64,000 nt of DNA from Mitsuokella jalaludinii DSM 13811 (lineage in GTDB: Bacteria > Bacillota > Negativicutes > Selenomonadales > Selenomonadaceae), in the NCBI RefSeq assembly GCF_000702905.1, contig NZ_JNKR01000007.1:1-64000 (forward strand), written 5' to 3'. Within the stretch, counting starts at the first letter, position 1, and each line of letters starts with the position of its first letter. Under the pieces are notes generated by a model. That model did not search any database. It was not told where the DNA came from and saw only the letters and a program-made list of their open reading frames with translations. A program made the translations under genes and the position numbers. Below, in pieces: positions 35,438-48,124 of this stretch.

Positions 35438-36727
35438 ATGAAAGTTACGGTAGAAAATGGAGAGAACCAGCAGGTCACTCTGACGATTGAGGTCGAAGCA
35501 GCAGAAGTCAACAAGGCAGTCGATCAGGCATGCAAGCGTCTCGCAAACCGCGTGAGCATCCCGGGTTTCCGCAAGGGCAAGGCTCCGCGCATGATCGTCG
35601 AGCGCCACGTCGGCAAGGACGCTGTCCTGCAGGAAGCTTTCGATATCGTCGCTCCGAAGGCCCTGAGCAAGGCTTTCGACGAGCAGAAGATCGACCCGGT
35701 GACGCGCCCGAGCGTCGACATCGAGACGCTCGAAGAGGGCAAGGACCTCGTCTTCAAGGCTACGGTCACGCCGCGTCCTGAGGTGAAGCTCGGCGACTAC
35801 AAGGGCCTCAATGTCCCGAAGAACGAAGTCAACATCACGGACGAGGATGTCGAGAAGCAGCTCAAGACGTTCCAGGACCGCCAGGGCAAGCTCGTCGACG
35901 CTCCGGAAGGCGCTGAGGTAAAAGACGGCGACTTCACGACGCTCGACTTCAAGGGTTTTGTCGACGGTGAGGCATTCGATGGCGGCGAGGGCAAGGACTA
36001 CCCGCTGCAGATCGGCTCCAACAGCTTCATCCCGGGCTTCGAGGACCAGCTCGTCGGCGCGAAGATCGGCGAGGAGCGCGACGTCAACGTCAAGTTCCCG
36101 GAAGAGTACCATGCAAAAGAGCTCGCCGGCAAGGACGCTACGTTCAAGTGCACGATCCGCAGCATCAAGACGAAAGAGTTGCCGGCTATCGACGATGAAC
36201 TCGCCAAGAAGGTCAGCAAGTTCGAGACGCTCGACGAGCTCAAGGCTGACATCCGCAAGAACCTCGAGGAGAACGCTGAGCGCACGGCTGAGAACGACCA
36301 GAAGAGCGCTGCCATCGAGATGGCTACGAACAACATCACGGTCGACATCCCGGCTGTCATGATCGACAACCGCGTCACGGCCATGATCCAGGAGATGGCG
36401 ATGCGCCTCGAGCAGCAGGGCATGAAGCTCGAGCAGTACCTGCAGTACGCCGGCACGGACATCGCGAAGCTCCGCGAGCAGTATCGCGAGACGGCTGAGA
36501 AGAACGTCAAGACGGACCTCATGCTCGAGGAAGTCGCCAAGGCAGAGGACATCAAAGTAGAAGCCAAGGACCTCGACGAAGAAGTCGCTGCTATGGCAGC
36601 TGCTTACGGCGCTACGCCGCAGCAGGTCCAGAAGATCATCAAGGAGCAGGGTCGTATTGGCGATCTGGCTGCATCCGTACTCCGCAAGAAGACGGCTCAG
36701 TTCATCATCGATAACATCGCCAAATAA
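35438..36727 (+). CDS. tig: Trigger factor (ribosome-associated chaperone, PPIase)
   Basis: A 429-residue chaperone that binds nascent chains at the ribosome exit. The N-terminal ribosome-binding tail contains PGFRKGKAPR (near 45). The FKBP-type PPIase domain (about 160-245) includes GDFTTLDFKGFVDGEAFDGG and FIPGFEDQLVGAK. A helical C-terminal domain follows. The length is normal. AGGAGG lies 17 nt upstream, slightly far, with the ATG at 35438. It is first in the quality-control cluster with clpP and clpX. Confidence 0.97.
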   Translation: MKVTVENGENQQVTLTIEVEAAEVNKAVDQACKRLANRVSIPGFRKGKAPRMIVERHVGKDAVLQEAFDIVAPKALSKAFDEQKIDPVTRPSVDIETLEEGKDLVFKATVTPRPEVKLGDYKGLNVPKNEVNITDEDVEKQLKTFQDRQGKLVDAPEGAEVKDGDFTTLDFKGFVDGEAFDGGEGKDYPLQIGSNSFIPGFEDQLVGAKIGEERDVNVKFPEEYHAKELAGKDATFKCTIRSIKTKELPAIDDELAKKVSKFETLDELKADIRKNLEENAERTAENDQKSAAIEMATNNITVDIPAVMIDNRVTAMIQEMAMRLEQQGMKLEQYLQYAGTDIAKLREQYRETAEKNVKTDLMLEEVAKAEDIKVEAKDLDEEVAAMAAAYGATPQQVQKIIKEQGRIGDLAASVLRKKTAQFIIDNIAK

Positions 36728-36751
36728 GATCCCTGATATGGGGGTATACCT

Positions 36752-37366
36752 ATGAGTTATGTACCAATGGTAGTGGAGCGTTCCAATACGGGCGAGCGCG
36801 CGTACGATATCTACTCGCGCCTCCTCAAGGACCGCATCATCTTCCTGGGCGGCCCGATTGACGACGCTGTCGCCAATACGGTTGTTGCGCAGCTCTTGTT
36901 CCTCGAGTCGGAAGACCCGGACAAGGACATCCATCTGTACATCAACAGCCCGGGCGGCGTCGTCACGGCAGGCCTTGCCATCTACGACACCATGCAGTAT
37001 ATCAAGCCGGACGTATCGACGATCTGTATCGGTCAGGCAGCGAGCATGGGCGCGCTGCTCCTGACGGCAGGCGCCAAGGGCAAGCGCTACGCGCTACCGA
37101 ATGCCCGCATCATGATCCATCAGCCGCTCGGCGGCGCACAGGGTCAGTCGACGGACATCCAGATCCAGGCGCGCGAGATCCAGCGCATCCGCGAGGTCAT
37201 CAATGACATCCTCGTGGAGTCGACGGGCAAGGACCGCGAGACGGTCGTGCAGGATACGGAGCGCGATAACTTCATGACGGCAGAGGAAGCCAAGGCGTAC
37301 GGCCTGGTCGACGAGGTGATCACTCGTCCGGTCAAGAAGGGCAAGAAATCGGAGACCAAGGCATAA
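36752..37366 (+). CDS. clpP: ATP-dependent Clp protease proteolytic subunit
   Basis: A 204-residue serine peptidase that forms the tetradecameric chamber. S98 in [11 protein letters not shown] and H123 in MIHQPLGG are visible members of the triad, and the handle helix follows ([18 protein letters not shown]). It starts 24 bp after tig and ends 11 bp before clpX, so the three are one operon. The N-terminal [11 protein letters not shown] loop matches the axial-loop region of Firmicute ClpP. Confidence 0.98.
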   Translation: MSYVPMVVERSNTGERAYDIYSRLLKDRIIFLGGPIDDAVANTVVAQLLFLESEDPDKDIHLYINSPGGVVTAGLAIYDTMQYIKPDVSTICIGQAASMGALLLTAGAKGKRYALPNARIMIHQPLGGAQGQSTDIQIQAREIQRIREVINDILVESTGKDRETVVQDTERDNFMTAEEAKAYGLVDEVITRPVKKGKKSETKA

Positions 37367-37377
37367 GAGGTGATGTC

Positions 37378-38676
<1,299 letters not shown>

Positions 38677-38684
38677 TACGATGC

Positions 38685-38722
38685 AAGACAGGGCGCTGCA
38701 GCTTGCAGCGCCTTGTCTTTTT
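38685..38722 (+). terminator. Intrinsic terminator after clpX
   Basis: GACAGGGCGCTGCA pairs with TGCAGCGCCTTGTC around a 3-nt loop, with one G-U pair, followed by five T (to 38722). Confidence 0.95.
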
Positions 38723-38755
38723 ATCCACAAGATAACGACAAGGGGAGGGATATAT

Positions 38756-41159
<2,404 letters not shown>

Positions 41160-41179
<20 letters not shown>

Positions 41180-41861
41180 CCAGCCGATGGAGAAGCAGAC
41201 AGAGAGGCGCGCCGCGGGAGCCCCTGCTTCCGAGCCGGTCGTCATCACGCAGGGCCGGTACATCGCCTCGGCCGTCAGGAAAGACCAGTACCCCGAGCGC
41301 GAGTTGCCGGAGATCGTCTTCATCGGCCGCTCGAATGTCGGCAAGTCATCCCTCATCAACTCGCTGACGCGCATCCGCGGCCTCGCGCGCGTCTCCGCGC
41401 AGCCGGGCAAGACGCAGACGATCAACTTCTTCGAGCTGACGGCCAAGCTGCGCGACGAGAAGACCGGCGAAGAAGAGGGCCGCAAGGACTTCTACCTCGT
41501 CGACCTGCCGGGCTACGGCTACGCCAAGACGGGCAAGGAGCGCCGCAAGATCTGGAAGAAGTTCATCGACGAGTACCTGCTGACCTCGCCGAATCTGCAG
41601 TTCGTCTGCCAGCTCATCGACATCCGCCACGAGCCCATGGCCTCGGACGTCGAGATGTTCCAGTGGCTCGTCGAGCACCATGTCCCCGTGCTGATCGTCG
41701 CGACGAAGGCCGACAAGATCGGCAAGAACGCGCGCCAGAAGAACATCGCGGCCATCCGCCGCGCCCTCGGCGTCAAGGAGATTTCCATCCTGCCGTATTC
41801 CTCCGTAAAAAATGAAGGACGTTCAGATTTACTTGACGTCATCCGTGAAACTCTAGTATAA
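41160..41861 (+). CDS. engB: Ribosome biogenesis GTP-binding protein EngB/YsxC
   Basis: A 233-residue TrmE-Era-class GTPase for 50S assembly. G1 [13 protein letters not shown]2 threonine in [11 protein letters not shown]3 DLPGYGYAK and G4 ATKADK are present. An N-terminal extension of about 40 polar residues ([18 protein letters not shown]) is longer than in compact relatives. The start is within the end of lon; ATG 41160 has AAGGGAG 7 nt upstream, and ATG 41142 is an alternative. A terminator follows. Confidence 0.94.
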
Positions 41862-41862
41862 T
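41833..41862 (+). promoter_or_regulatory. Near-consensus promoter inside the end of engB
   Basis: TTGACG (41833-41838) and TATAAT (41857-41862) are 18 bp apart, overlapping the last codons of engB. The hairpin terminator at 41884 begins about 15 nt past the expected start site, so transcription toward ahbA would need to pass it. Confidence 0.65.
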
Positions 41863-41883
41863 AGAAATAACGAAAGATGAATT

Positions 41884-41918
41884 GGATTCACGTTTCGCGT
41901 GAATCCGATTTTTTTTAG
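41884..41918 (+). terminator. Intrinsic terminator or attenuator after engB
   Basis: A perfect 9-bp stem (GGATTCACG with CGTGAATCC, 5-nt loop) is followed by GA and eight or more T. It lies within the probable leader of ahbA. Confidence 0.9.
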
Positions 41919-41971
41919 GAGCATATACGAGCATAAGGGAATGTGTAGAGAAGAATCTTGGGGGAATCATC

Positions 41972-42427
41972 ATGGAGCTGACAACGTTTGACAAAGACTT
42001 ACTGAACCTGCTGCAGGGCAGCCTGCCCGTCTGCAGCCGCCCGTTCGCAGCCTTGGCAGAAAAGCTCGGCACAACGGAAGAAGCCGTCATCGACCGCCTG
42101 CAGGTCCTCAAAGAGGAGGGCTACCTGCGCCGCATCGGCACCTTCTTCAATTCGGGCCGCCTCGGCTACAAGGGCACGCTCGTCGCCCTGCGCGTCGACC
42201 CCGAGAAGATGGAGGCCGTCGCCAAGGCCATCAACCGCTACCCCGGCGCCACCCATAACTACGAGCGCGAGGGCCGCTACAACCTCTGGTTCACCCTGCT
42301 GACGCCGGGCCTCGACAAGGAGCACGAGATCCTCACGGAGATCCGCGCCCTGCCCGGCGTCGAGAGCATGCTCAACCTCAAATCGCAGAAGAAATACAAG
42401 ATCAACGTCCAGTTCAAGCTGGCCTGA
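41972..42427 (+). CDS. ahbA: Siroheme decarboxylase subunit AhbA-like
   Basis: A 151-residue Lrp/AsnC-fold protein: N-terminal winged helix (about 5-60: FDKDLLNLLQG, LKEEGYLRRIGTFFN) and a ligand domain with THNYEREGRYNLWFTLL. The HNYxREGxYNLWF motif marks siroheme decarboxylases (AhbA/NirDL-type) rather than amino-acid regulators. With AhbB it removes the C12 and C18 acetate carboxyls of siroheme, an early step in the alternative heme and heme d1 routes. GGGGGAAT precedes the ATG. Its TGA overlaps an ATG for the next frame, indicating coupling. Confidence 0.88.
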   Translation: MELTTFDKDLLNLLQGSLPVCSRPFAALAEKLGTTEEAVIDRLQVLKEEGYLRRIGTFFNSGRLGYKGTLVALRVDPEKMEAVAKAINRYPGATHNYEREGRYNLWFTLLTPGLDKEHEILTEIRALPGVESMLNLKSQKKYKINVQFKLA

Positions 42428-42462
42428 TGAGACAAGCAATGCAAGCAAAGGGGACCCCGCCA

Positions 42463-42966
42463 ATGTCAGAACATCGCACAAGTACCGGTAATCCTACAAT
42501 CGACGAATTAGACAAGAAAATCATCTGCGCCTTGCAGGGCGATTTCCCGCTCGTCGCCGAGCCCTACAAGGCAATGGCCGAGCAGATCGGCGTCAGCGAG
42601 GAGCTCTTCCTCGCGCGCGTCAAGGCCATGGCCGATTCAAAGAAGATCCGCAAGATGGGCGCCGTCCTGCGCCACCGCGAGGTCGGCTTCTCGTCGAACG
42701 TCCTCGTCGCCTGGCAGGTCGAGCCCGAGCGCCTCGACGAAGTCGCCCGCAAGATGGCCGAGTCGCCGTCCGTCTCGCACTGCTACGACCGCACGACCGC
42801 ACCCGACTGGCCCTACAACCTCTACACGATGGTCCACGGCCACAGCCGCGAAGAGTGCGAGCAGATTGTCGCCGGCCTCGCCGACGAGACAGGCGTCAAA
42901 GAGCGCGCCATGCTCTACACCAAACGCGAGTGGAAGAAGATTTCCATGAAATACTTCCAGGAATGA
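42463..42966 (+). CDS. ahbB: Siroheme decarboxylase subunit AhbB-like
   Basis: A 167-residue partner of the upstream gene with the same winged-helix plus ligand-domain plan (DELDKKIICALQGDFPL, IRKMGAVLRHREVGF) and the AhbB-typical SHCYDRTTAPDWPYNLYTM segment. ATG 42463 lies 8 nt after AAAGGGGA; ATG 42427 overlapping the ahbA stop is an alternative that would add 12 residues. The two subunits would form one enzyme in the cytosol. No ahbC, ahbD or siroheme synthase genes are in the window. Confidence 0.88.
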   Translation: MSEHRTSTGNPTIDELDKKIICALQGDFPLVAEPYKAMAEQIGVSEELFLARVKAMADSKKIRKMGAVLRHREVGFSSNVLVAWQVEPERLDEVARKMAESPSVSHCYDRTTAPDWPYNLYTMVHGHSREECEQIVAGLADETGVKERAMLYTKREWKKISMKYFQE

Positions 42967-42976
42967 CCACAAAGAC

Positions 42977-43032
42977 AAAAGACCTCAGAAAGCCAACGAT
43001 ATCAATGCTTCTGGCTTATCTGGGGTCTTTTT
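42977..43032 (+). terminator. Intrinsic terminator after ahbAB
   Basis: AAAAGACCTCAGA (42977-42989) faces TCTGGGGTCTTTTT (43019-43032), with AGCC/GGCT further in, ending in five T. Confidence 0.8.
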
Positions 43033-43247
43033 CTATACGTCTCGTTCTGCTCGTTATTTGTACGGATAAGCACCAATAATCACTTGTTAGCACGTTCTGT
43101 CCGGCATCTTTTTTCGTGCATTTCGCCGATCGTTGTGGTAAAATGTTAATTGCGTTCTGGACTGAAAGAACTCTGTCCATGGTGTCCGTGACATGTGGCA
43201 TCGTAAAAGAACATTATGACAAGAACATGATAAAGGGTGGTTATCAT

Positions 43248-44435
43248 ATGGTTTCAAAGAAGATGTATGAACTCGGTACGAAGAAGTCGACGATCCGCAC
43301 GATCTTTGAGTTTGGCCGCAAGCGCGCGGCGGAGGTCGGTGAGGAGAATATCTACGATTTCAGCCTTGGCAACCCGAATGTGCCGACGCCGGAATTCGTC
43401 AAGCAGGCGGCCATCGACATCCTGCAGACGATGCCGCCGGAGGCTGTCCACGGCTACACGATCGCGCCGGGCAACCCGCAGGTTCGCGAGACGCTGGCCA
43501 GGAGCATCAACGACCGCTTCGGCACGCACTTTGCGGGCAAGAACCTCTTCATGACGGCCGGCGCTGCCGCTGCCATCACGATCTGCTTCAAGGCGCTCTG
43601 CGAGGAAGGCGATGAATTCATCACGTTCGCGCCGTTCTTCCCCGAGTACCGCTGCTTCGTCGAATCGGTCGGCGGCAAGCTCGTCGTCGTGCCGGCGCGC
43701 GTCGAGGACTTCCAGATTGACTTTGCGGCCTTTGAGGCGCTGCTGACGCCGCACACGAAGGCCGTCATCGTCAATTCGCCGAACAACCCGAGCGGTGCCA
43801 TCTACTCGGAAGAGACGATCGAGGAGCTCGCTGCCATTCTCCGCCGCAAGGAGGAGGAGTACGGCCACCCGATCTACATCATCTCCGATGAGCCGTACCG
43901 CGAGATCGCCTATGAGGGCAACACGGTGCCGTACATCCCGTGCTATTACCGCGACACGCTCGTCTGCTACTCCTACAGCAAGTCCTTCTCGCTGCCGGGC
44001 GAACGCATCGGCTACATCGTCGTGCCAGATGAGCTCGAGGGCGCAGCCGAGGTCTACGGCGCCATCGCCGGTGCTGCGCGCGTGCTCACGCATGTCAACG
44101 CGCCGTCGCTCTGGCAGCTCGTCGTCGCGCGCTGCGCCGGCAAGCCGTCCGACATCTCGACGTACCGCAAGAACGGACAGCTGCTCTACGACGGCCTCAT
44201 CGAGGCGGGCTTCACCTGCGTCAAGCCGCAGGGCGCGTTCTACCTCTTCCCGAAAGCGCTCGAAGAGGACGACTACGCGTTCTGCGAGCGCGCCAAGAAG
44301 TATGACCTGCTGCTCGTGCCGGGCACGGATTTCGGCTGCCCGGGCTACTTCCGCGCGGCTTACTGCATCAAGACGGAGACGATTGAACGTTCGCTTCCGC
44401 TCTTCAAGAAGCTGGCAGAAGAATACAGGAAATAA
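43248..44435 (+). CDS. Class I/II pyridoxal-phosphate aminotransferase
   Basis: A 395-residue fold-type I aminotransferase resembling AspC/AlaT-type enzymes: SLGNPNVPTPEF at the substrate site, MTAGAAAAITICFKAL for the phosphate, NSPNNPSGAIYS, ISDEPYREIAY and the Schiff-base lysine in CYSYSKSFSLPGERIGY. The specific amino acid cannot be assigned. ATG 43248 is preceded by a weak GGGTGG; an open frame back to 43116 lacks a ribosome-binding site. The gene is monocistronic, with terminators on both sides. Confidence 0.9.
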   Translation: MVSKKMYELGTKKSTIRTIFEFGRKRAAEVGEENIYDFSLGNPNVPTPEFVKQAAIDILQTMPPEAVHGYTIAPGNPQVRETLARSINDRFGTHFAGKNLFMTAGAAAAITICFKALCEEGDEFITFAPFFPEYRCFVESVGGKLVVVPARVEDFQIDFAAFEALLTPHTKAVIVNSPNNPSGAIYSEETIEELAAILRRKEEEYGHPIYIISDEPYREIAYEGNTVPYIPCYYRDTLVCYSYSKSFSLPGERIGYIVVPDELEGAAEVYGAIAGAARVLTHVNAPSLWQLVVARCAGKPSDISTYRKNGQLLYDGLIEAGFTCVKPQGAFYLFPKALEEDDYAFCERAKKYDLLLVPGTDFGCPGYFRAAYCIKTETIERSLPLFKKLAEEYRK

Positions 44436-44456
44436 AGCGCACACTCTTGTCTACCC

Positions 44457-44496
44457 GGTTCTTCTGTGCAAAGCAGGAGAACCGTTTCTTTTTTAG
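44457..44496 (+). terminator. Intrinsic terminator after the aminotransferase gene
   Basis: CGGTTCTTCTG (44457-44467) pairs with CAGGAGAACCG (44475-44485) with one mismatch, followed by TTTCTTTTTT. Confidence 0.85.
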
Positions 44497-44626
44497 TGAA
44501 ATCGAGGGCATGATGTGTTAGAATACAAGTTATACTAAAATAAATCATATTGAAAGTATGATATGCTGAAGGGGATTATAGCATGAATATGATAAGGAAC
44601 GTGATAGGGAAGAAGGATGGTGTCAT

Positions 44627-45409
44627 ATGGAGATAGAACGTCAGTTTCTCGTTGATATCATTCCATCCCTGCCGAGTGGATACGACTCCATCCTGCAGGG
44701 TTATGTCTCGCTGCAGCCGGAGATCCGCATCCGCGCGGTCCGGCCGATGCAGGGGGAGGAGAAGTTCTATCTGACAGTGAAGCGCGGCGCAGGGCTTGTC
44801 CGCGAGGAGTGGGAGACTGCAATCAGCTCGCGCGAGTTCTCACATCTCGTCGAATGCCTGGAGAAGAACACCTTCTTCATCGAGAAACGCCGCTACTACT
44901 TGCCGCTTGCGGACGGTCATGTTGCAGAGTACAACCGGCACAGCGGCCATCTCAGGGGCTTTGATTACGTCGAAGTGGAGTTCGACAACGAAGAAGAAGC
45001 GAGAGCCTTTGAGATCCCGTACTGGTTCGGCCGCGAGGTCACGGATGATCCGCGCTTCACGTACGGGAAACTCGCGCGCGTCAACGGCTTCCAGCTGGCC
45101 AAGATGATCATGAGCCAGCCGCCGGAGCAGTGGGCGCCGTACGCCATGGTGATGCCGGACGAGAACGCGGCGCCGAAGGCGGAGGAGATTCGTGAACAGA
45201 CGGCCTCTGCCGAAAGTGCAGCGGAAACAGAGGAAGCAGAGATGATTGAGGCTGGCGATTCCGCTGACAATGCAGATGATGCAAAGGATGCAAAGGATGT
45301 AAAGGATGCAGAGGATACACAGGATGTCCAGACTGCGCCTGATGAGCAGCAAGAACAGCTGTCCGGTGCAGAGCGGGGCAGAGAGGACGGCCATGAGATG
45401 ACTCGCTGA
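44627..45409 (+). CDS. CYTH-domain protein with acidic repetitive tail
   Basis: A 260-residue soluble protein. Residues 1-155 form a CYTH/triphosphate-tunnel domain: the EIERQFLV signature at the start, then IRIRAV, LTVKRG, EKRRYYLP and YVEVEFDNEEEA strands supplying the charged tunnel. Family members hydrolyse inorganic triphosphate or cyclise ATP. The last 90 residues are Glu/Asp/Ala-rich and disordered, with a run of Asp-Ala-Lys-like triplets encoded by six 9-nt units. Start ATG 44627 has GAAGGATGG upstream. The role in this organism is unknown. Confidence 0.87.
   Translation: MEIERQFLVDIIPSLPSGYDSILQGYVSLQPEIRIRAVRPMQGEEKFYLTVKRGAGLVREEWETAISSREFSHLVECLEKNTFFIEKRRYYLPLADGHVAEYNRHSGHLRGFDYVEVEFDNEEEARAFEIPYWFGREVTDDPRFTYGKLARVNGFQLAKMIMSQPPEQWAPYAMVMPDENAAPKAEEIREQTASAESAAETEEAEMIEAGDSADNADDAKDAKDVKDAEDTQDVQTAPDEQQEQLSGAERGREDGHEMTR
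45278..45331 (+). repeat. Six 9-nt units in the CYTH protein tail
   Basis: GATGCAAAG units run in frame from 45278 to 45331 (two exact, four diverged by one to three bases), encoding Asp-x-Lys/Glu/Gln triplets. Length variation here would preserve the frame. Confidence 0.85.
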
Positions 45410-45466
45410 TTTTTTTGCCATTTCGTGCACGTTCCTGTACGTTTATGGTATTTTTTGTGCAATTTC

Positions 45467-45510
45467 GGGATAACCCTGTCGGATATGACAGGGTTATCCC
45501 GTTTTATTTT
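45467..45510 (+). terminator. Intrinsic terminator after the CYTH gene
   Basis: A perfect 14-bp stem (GGGATAACCCTGTC with GACAGGGTTATCCC, 6-nt loop) is followed by GTTTTATTTTT. Confidence 0.95.
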
Positions 45511-45547
45511 TGGTAGAATAGAGCTAGTAGAAGAAGAGGTGATGACA

Positions 45548-46381
45548 ATGGTCGAACAAAATGCATTCTTAGATAAAGCAAAAGAGATCGTGCATGATTT
45601 CGTCTGGGATTTCTACCAGAAGCGCAAGAGCATCTGGAAAATCATGGAACAGATGGACGAGAAGAACTTCAGCTGGATCGGCGCGGGCCCGGAGGAATAC
45701 CTGCGCAGCTATGACGAGGCGCTTCATTACTTTGCGGAGCAGCGCCAGTCAGGAGCCGTGCCGCTCATCGCCATCTCCGAGGAACGCTACGATGCGCAGC
45801 CCATCGGCAGCCGCGCCTGTGTCGTGCTCTGCGAATACCTGCTGACTGTCCAGCTCGAGGAGAAGAAGAACGTCATGCAGGAGCGCCAGCGCTCGACCGT
45901 CACGATCCGCTGGGAGCGCGGCAAATTCAAGATCTGCCAGGTCCATACCTCGAACCCCTGGCATGCGATGAAGGGCGATGAGCGCTGGCCCGAAGAATTC
46001 GGGCGGCAGACCTATACCTACTTCCTCAATCTGCTCTCCGAGCTCGAGCTCAAGGAAATCCCGCACCTGAGCTCCCAGCAGCGCAAGGTGCTCGTGCTCA
46101 TGATGCACGGCAAGACGTATCAGGAGATCTCCGCCGCAATCGGCATCACCTACCGCACCGTGCAGTACCACGTGCGCATGATCTTCAACAAGTTCAACGT
46201 CGACTGTCGGGAGATGCTCTTCGCCAAGCTCATCCGCGCACTCTGCACGACAGGCCCCCTGCTCGACAGCGAGGGCGATGCCAGCCATGATGTCCTGAAA
46301 GTCCTGGACCGCGTGGCAAAGAAATGCGAGGACGGGCAGGTGGAGAGGGCTCCGCATGACAAAGAACAGAAGAAAAAATAA
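45548..46381 (+). CDS. LuxR-type regulator with SnoaL/NTF2-like sensor domain
   Basis: A 277-residue regulator. The N-terminal region (about 6-140: DFVWDFYQKRKSIWKIMEQM, IAISEERYD, CEYLLTVQ, TVTIRWERGKFKICQVHTS) has the look of a SnoaL/NTF2-like fold. A LuxR-type helix-turn-helix (about 173-232: LSSQQRKVLVLMMHGKTYQE, GITYRTVQYHVRMIFNKF) follows, then a charged tail. No receiver domain is present, so a small ligand rather than phosphorylation may control it. ATG 45548 is 7 nt after GAGGT; ATG 45542 touches that site. It lies 60 bp upstream of the TpsB gene on the same strand and probably regulates it (inference). Confidence 0.85.
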   Translation: MVEQNAFLDKAKEIVHDFVWDFYQKRKSIWKIMEQMDEKNFSWIGAGPEEYLRSYDEALHYFAEQRQSGAVPLIAISEERYDAQPIGSRACVVLCEYLLTVQLEEKKNVMQERQRSTVTIRWERGKFKICQVHTSNPWHAMKGDERWPEEFGRQTYTYFLNLLSELELKEIPHLSSQQRKVLVLMMHGKTYQEISAAIGITYRTVQYHVRMIFNKFNVDCREMLFAKLIRALCTTGPLLDSEGDASHDVLKVLDRVAKKCEDGQVERAPHDKEQKKK

Positions 46382-46441
46382 ACGAATACCAGAAGGAATA
46401 CCAATGGACACGACGATGCATGATAGAAGGGGGAACCTCTG

Positions 46442-48124
46442 ATGATACATCCTTCCCATAACCGTGCGGCGATGCGCGCACACGGCAGATGCGCACTGGT
46501 GCTCGCCGTGCTGCTGGCCCTGCCGATGGCGGCCGAGGCGGCGCCGGATGGCACGGAGCCGCCGGCCGCCCGCCCGGCGGGCTACAACGATTCGGGCGCA
46601 CAGCTGAGCCGCACGCGCCAGTATCTCGAAGAACAGCAGGCGCGCGAGCGCCTGGCCAAGGAGAACAACACAGCAGGCGTCGAGGGTGCCGATGTGCCGG
46701 AAGCGCAGCAGGGCGGCAATATCTCGTTTCCGCTCAAGAAGATCGAGTGGAGCGCCTCGTCCGTGCTGACGGATGACGAGCTGCAGCAGCTCGCCGCGCC
46801 GTACGTCGGCCATGAGGTCAAGCTAGCGGACCTCTATACCTTGATAAATCAGATAAATGCGCTTTATCAGAAAAGAGGCTATATGACCTGCCGGGCCTTC
46901 CTCGGGCCGCAGACGATCCACGACGGCGTCGTCAAGATTGAGCTCATCGAGGGGCGGACGGGGCAGGTCAGTCTGACGGACAACCGCACGACGCGCGAGG
47001 ATTACGTCCGCCACCGTCTCTCGCTGAAGAAGGGCGAAGTCGCGAACATCCATGACCTCAACGAAGAGCTGCTGCGCTTCAACGCAACGAACGACGCTCA
47101 GCTGCACATCGTGATGAAGGCGGGCGCCGAGGTCGGCACGACGGACTACGTCATCGCCGTCCGCGAGCCGCAGTTGTACCAGTTCGGCATCGTTGCCGAC
47201 AATGCCGGCAATAAGTCGAGCGGCCTCTACCGCGGCGGCTTCTTCTGGCAGGACCGCAGCCTGACGGGTAACCGCGATGTGCTGTTCCTGAGCACGATGG
47301 CCTCGCAGGGCACAAAGTCGTTTGCCGCGGGCTACACGGCGCCGCTCGACCGCATGGGCAGCAAGATCGGGGTCAACTACACGACGAACAGCGTCCACAT
47401 CACGGATGGAGCGCTCGAGCCGCTCGAAGTCCGCGGCCATTCGTATGCCTACGACCTTTTCGTGACGAATCCCGTCGTCACGAGCGAGACGGTGCGCTCC
47501 GAGATTGGCCTCGACTACGGCTACCAGCACTCGCGCACGGACTTCCTCGGCATGCCCTGGGTCGACGACACGGTGCAGACGCTGCAGGCGTTCTACGACC
47601 AGCTCGACTACGGCCGCTCGACCATCTGGTACCAGAAGCACGCCTACGCCATCGGCAAGGCACAGACGATGCAGGGCGACCGCAATTTCGGCAAATACAA
47701 CATGAATGGGCTCTTTCGCAAGCACTTTGCGCACGGCCAGTCGTGGACCATGCGCGTCGACGGCCAGCTCTCGAGCACGCAGTACCTGCCATCCGCCGAG
47801 ATGTTCTACATCGGCGGCATGTACAGCGTGCGCGGCTACACCGAGAGCCTGCTCGGCGGTGACGGCGGCCTCTCGATGGGCCTTGAATACAGCGTGCCCG
47901 TCACCAAAGGACTCGAGGCATATCTCTTCCTCGACGGCGGCCGCGTCTGGGGCAGCAGCGCCTTCGGCGACCGCAGCCTCGCCGGCACAGGCTTCGGCCT
48001 CAAGGGCAGCCTCGGCGCTCACGCCTACCTCAACGTCGGCCTCGGCTTCCCGCTGATCCGCACGGTCAATGAAGTGGAGCAGAGCAGAGCCCGCGTCCAC
48101 TTCTCGTTCAACAGCCAGTTCTGA
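46442..48124 (+). CDS. TpsB outer-membrane transporter (ShlB/FhaC/HecB family)
   Basis: A 560-residue two-partner secretion translocator. Signal peptide (AHGRCALVLAVLLALPMAAEA), a Gln/Glu-rich linker helix, POTRA region (about 95-240: VLTDDELQQL, INALYQKRGYMTCRAF, VVKIELIEGR, LNEELLRFN) and a 16-strand-type barrel. The conserved L6 loop motif VRGY is near residue 463 in GGMYSVRGYTES, and the chain ends in Phe as outer-membrane proteins do. It would export the adhesin encoded 31 bp downstream. GGGGGAA lies before ATG 46442. Its presence shows the host has an outer membrane. Confidence 0.95.
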   Translation: MIHPSHNRAAMRAHGRCALVLAVLLALPMAAEAAPDGTEPPAARPAGYNDSGAQLSRTRQYLEEQQARERLAKENNTAGVEGADVPEAQQGGNISFPLKKIEWSASSVLTDDELQQLAAPYVGHEVKLADLYTLINQINALYQKRGYMTCRAFLGPQTIHDGVVKIELIEGRTGQVSLTDNRTTREDYVRHRLSLKKGEVANIHDLNEELLRFNATNDAQLHIVMKAGAEVGTTDYVIAVREPQLYQFGIVADNAGNKSSGLYRGGFFWQDRSLTGNRDVLFLSTMASQGTKSFAAGYTAPLDRMGSKIGVNYTTNSVHITDGALEPLEVRGHSYAYDLFVTNPVVTSETVRSEIGLDYGYQHSRTDFLGMPWVDDTVQTLQAFYDQLDYGRSTIWYQKHAYAIGKAQTMQGDRNFGKYNMNGLFRKHFAHGQSWTMRVDGQLSSTQYLPSAEMFYIGGMYSVRGYTESLLGGDGGLSMGLEYSVPVTKGLEAYLFLDGGRVWGSSAFGDRSLAGTGFGLKGSLGAHAYLNVGLGFPLIRTVNEVEQSRARVHFSFNSQF

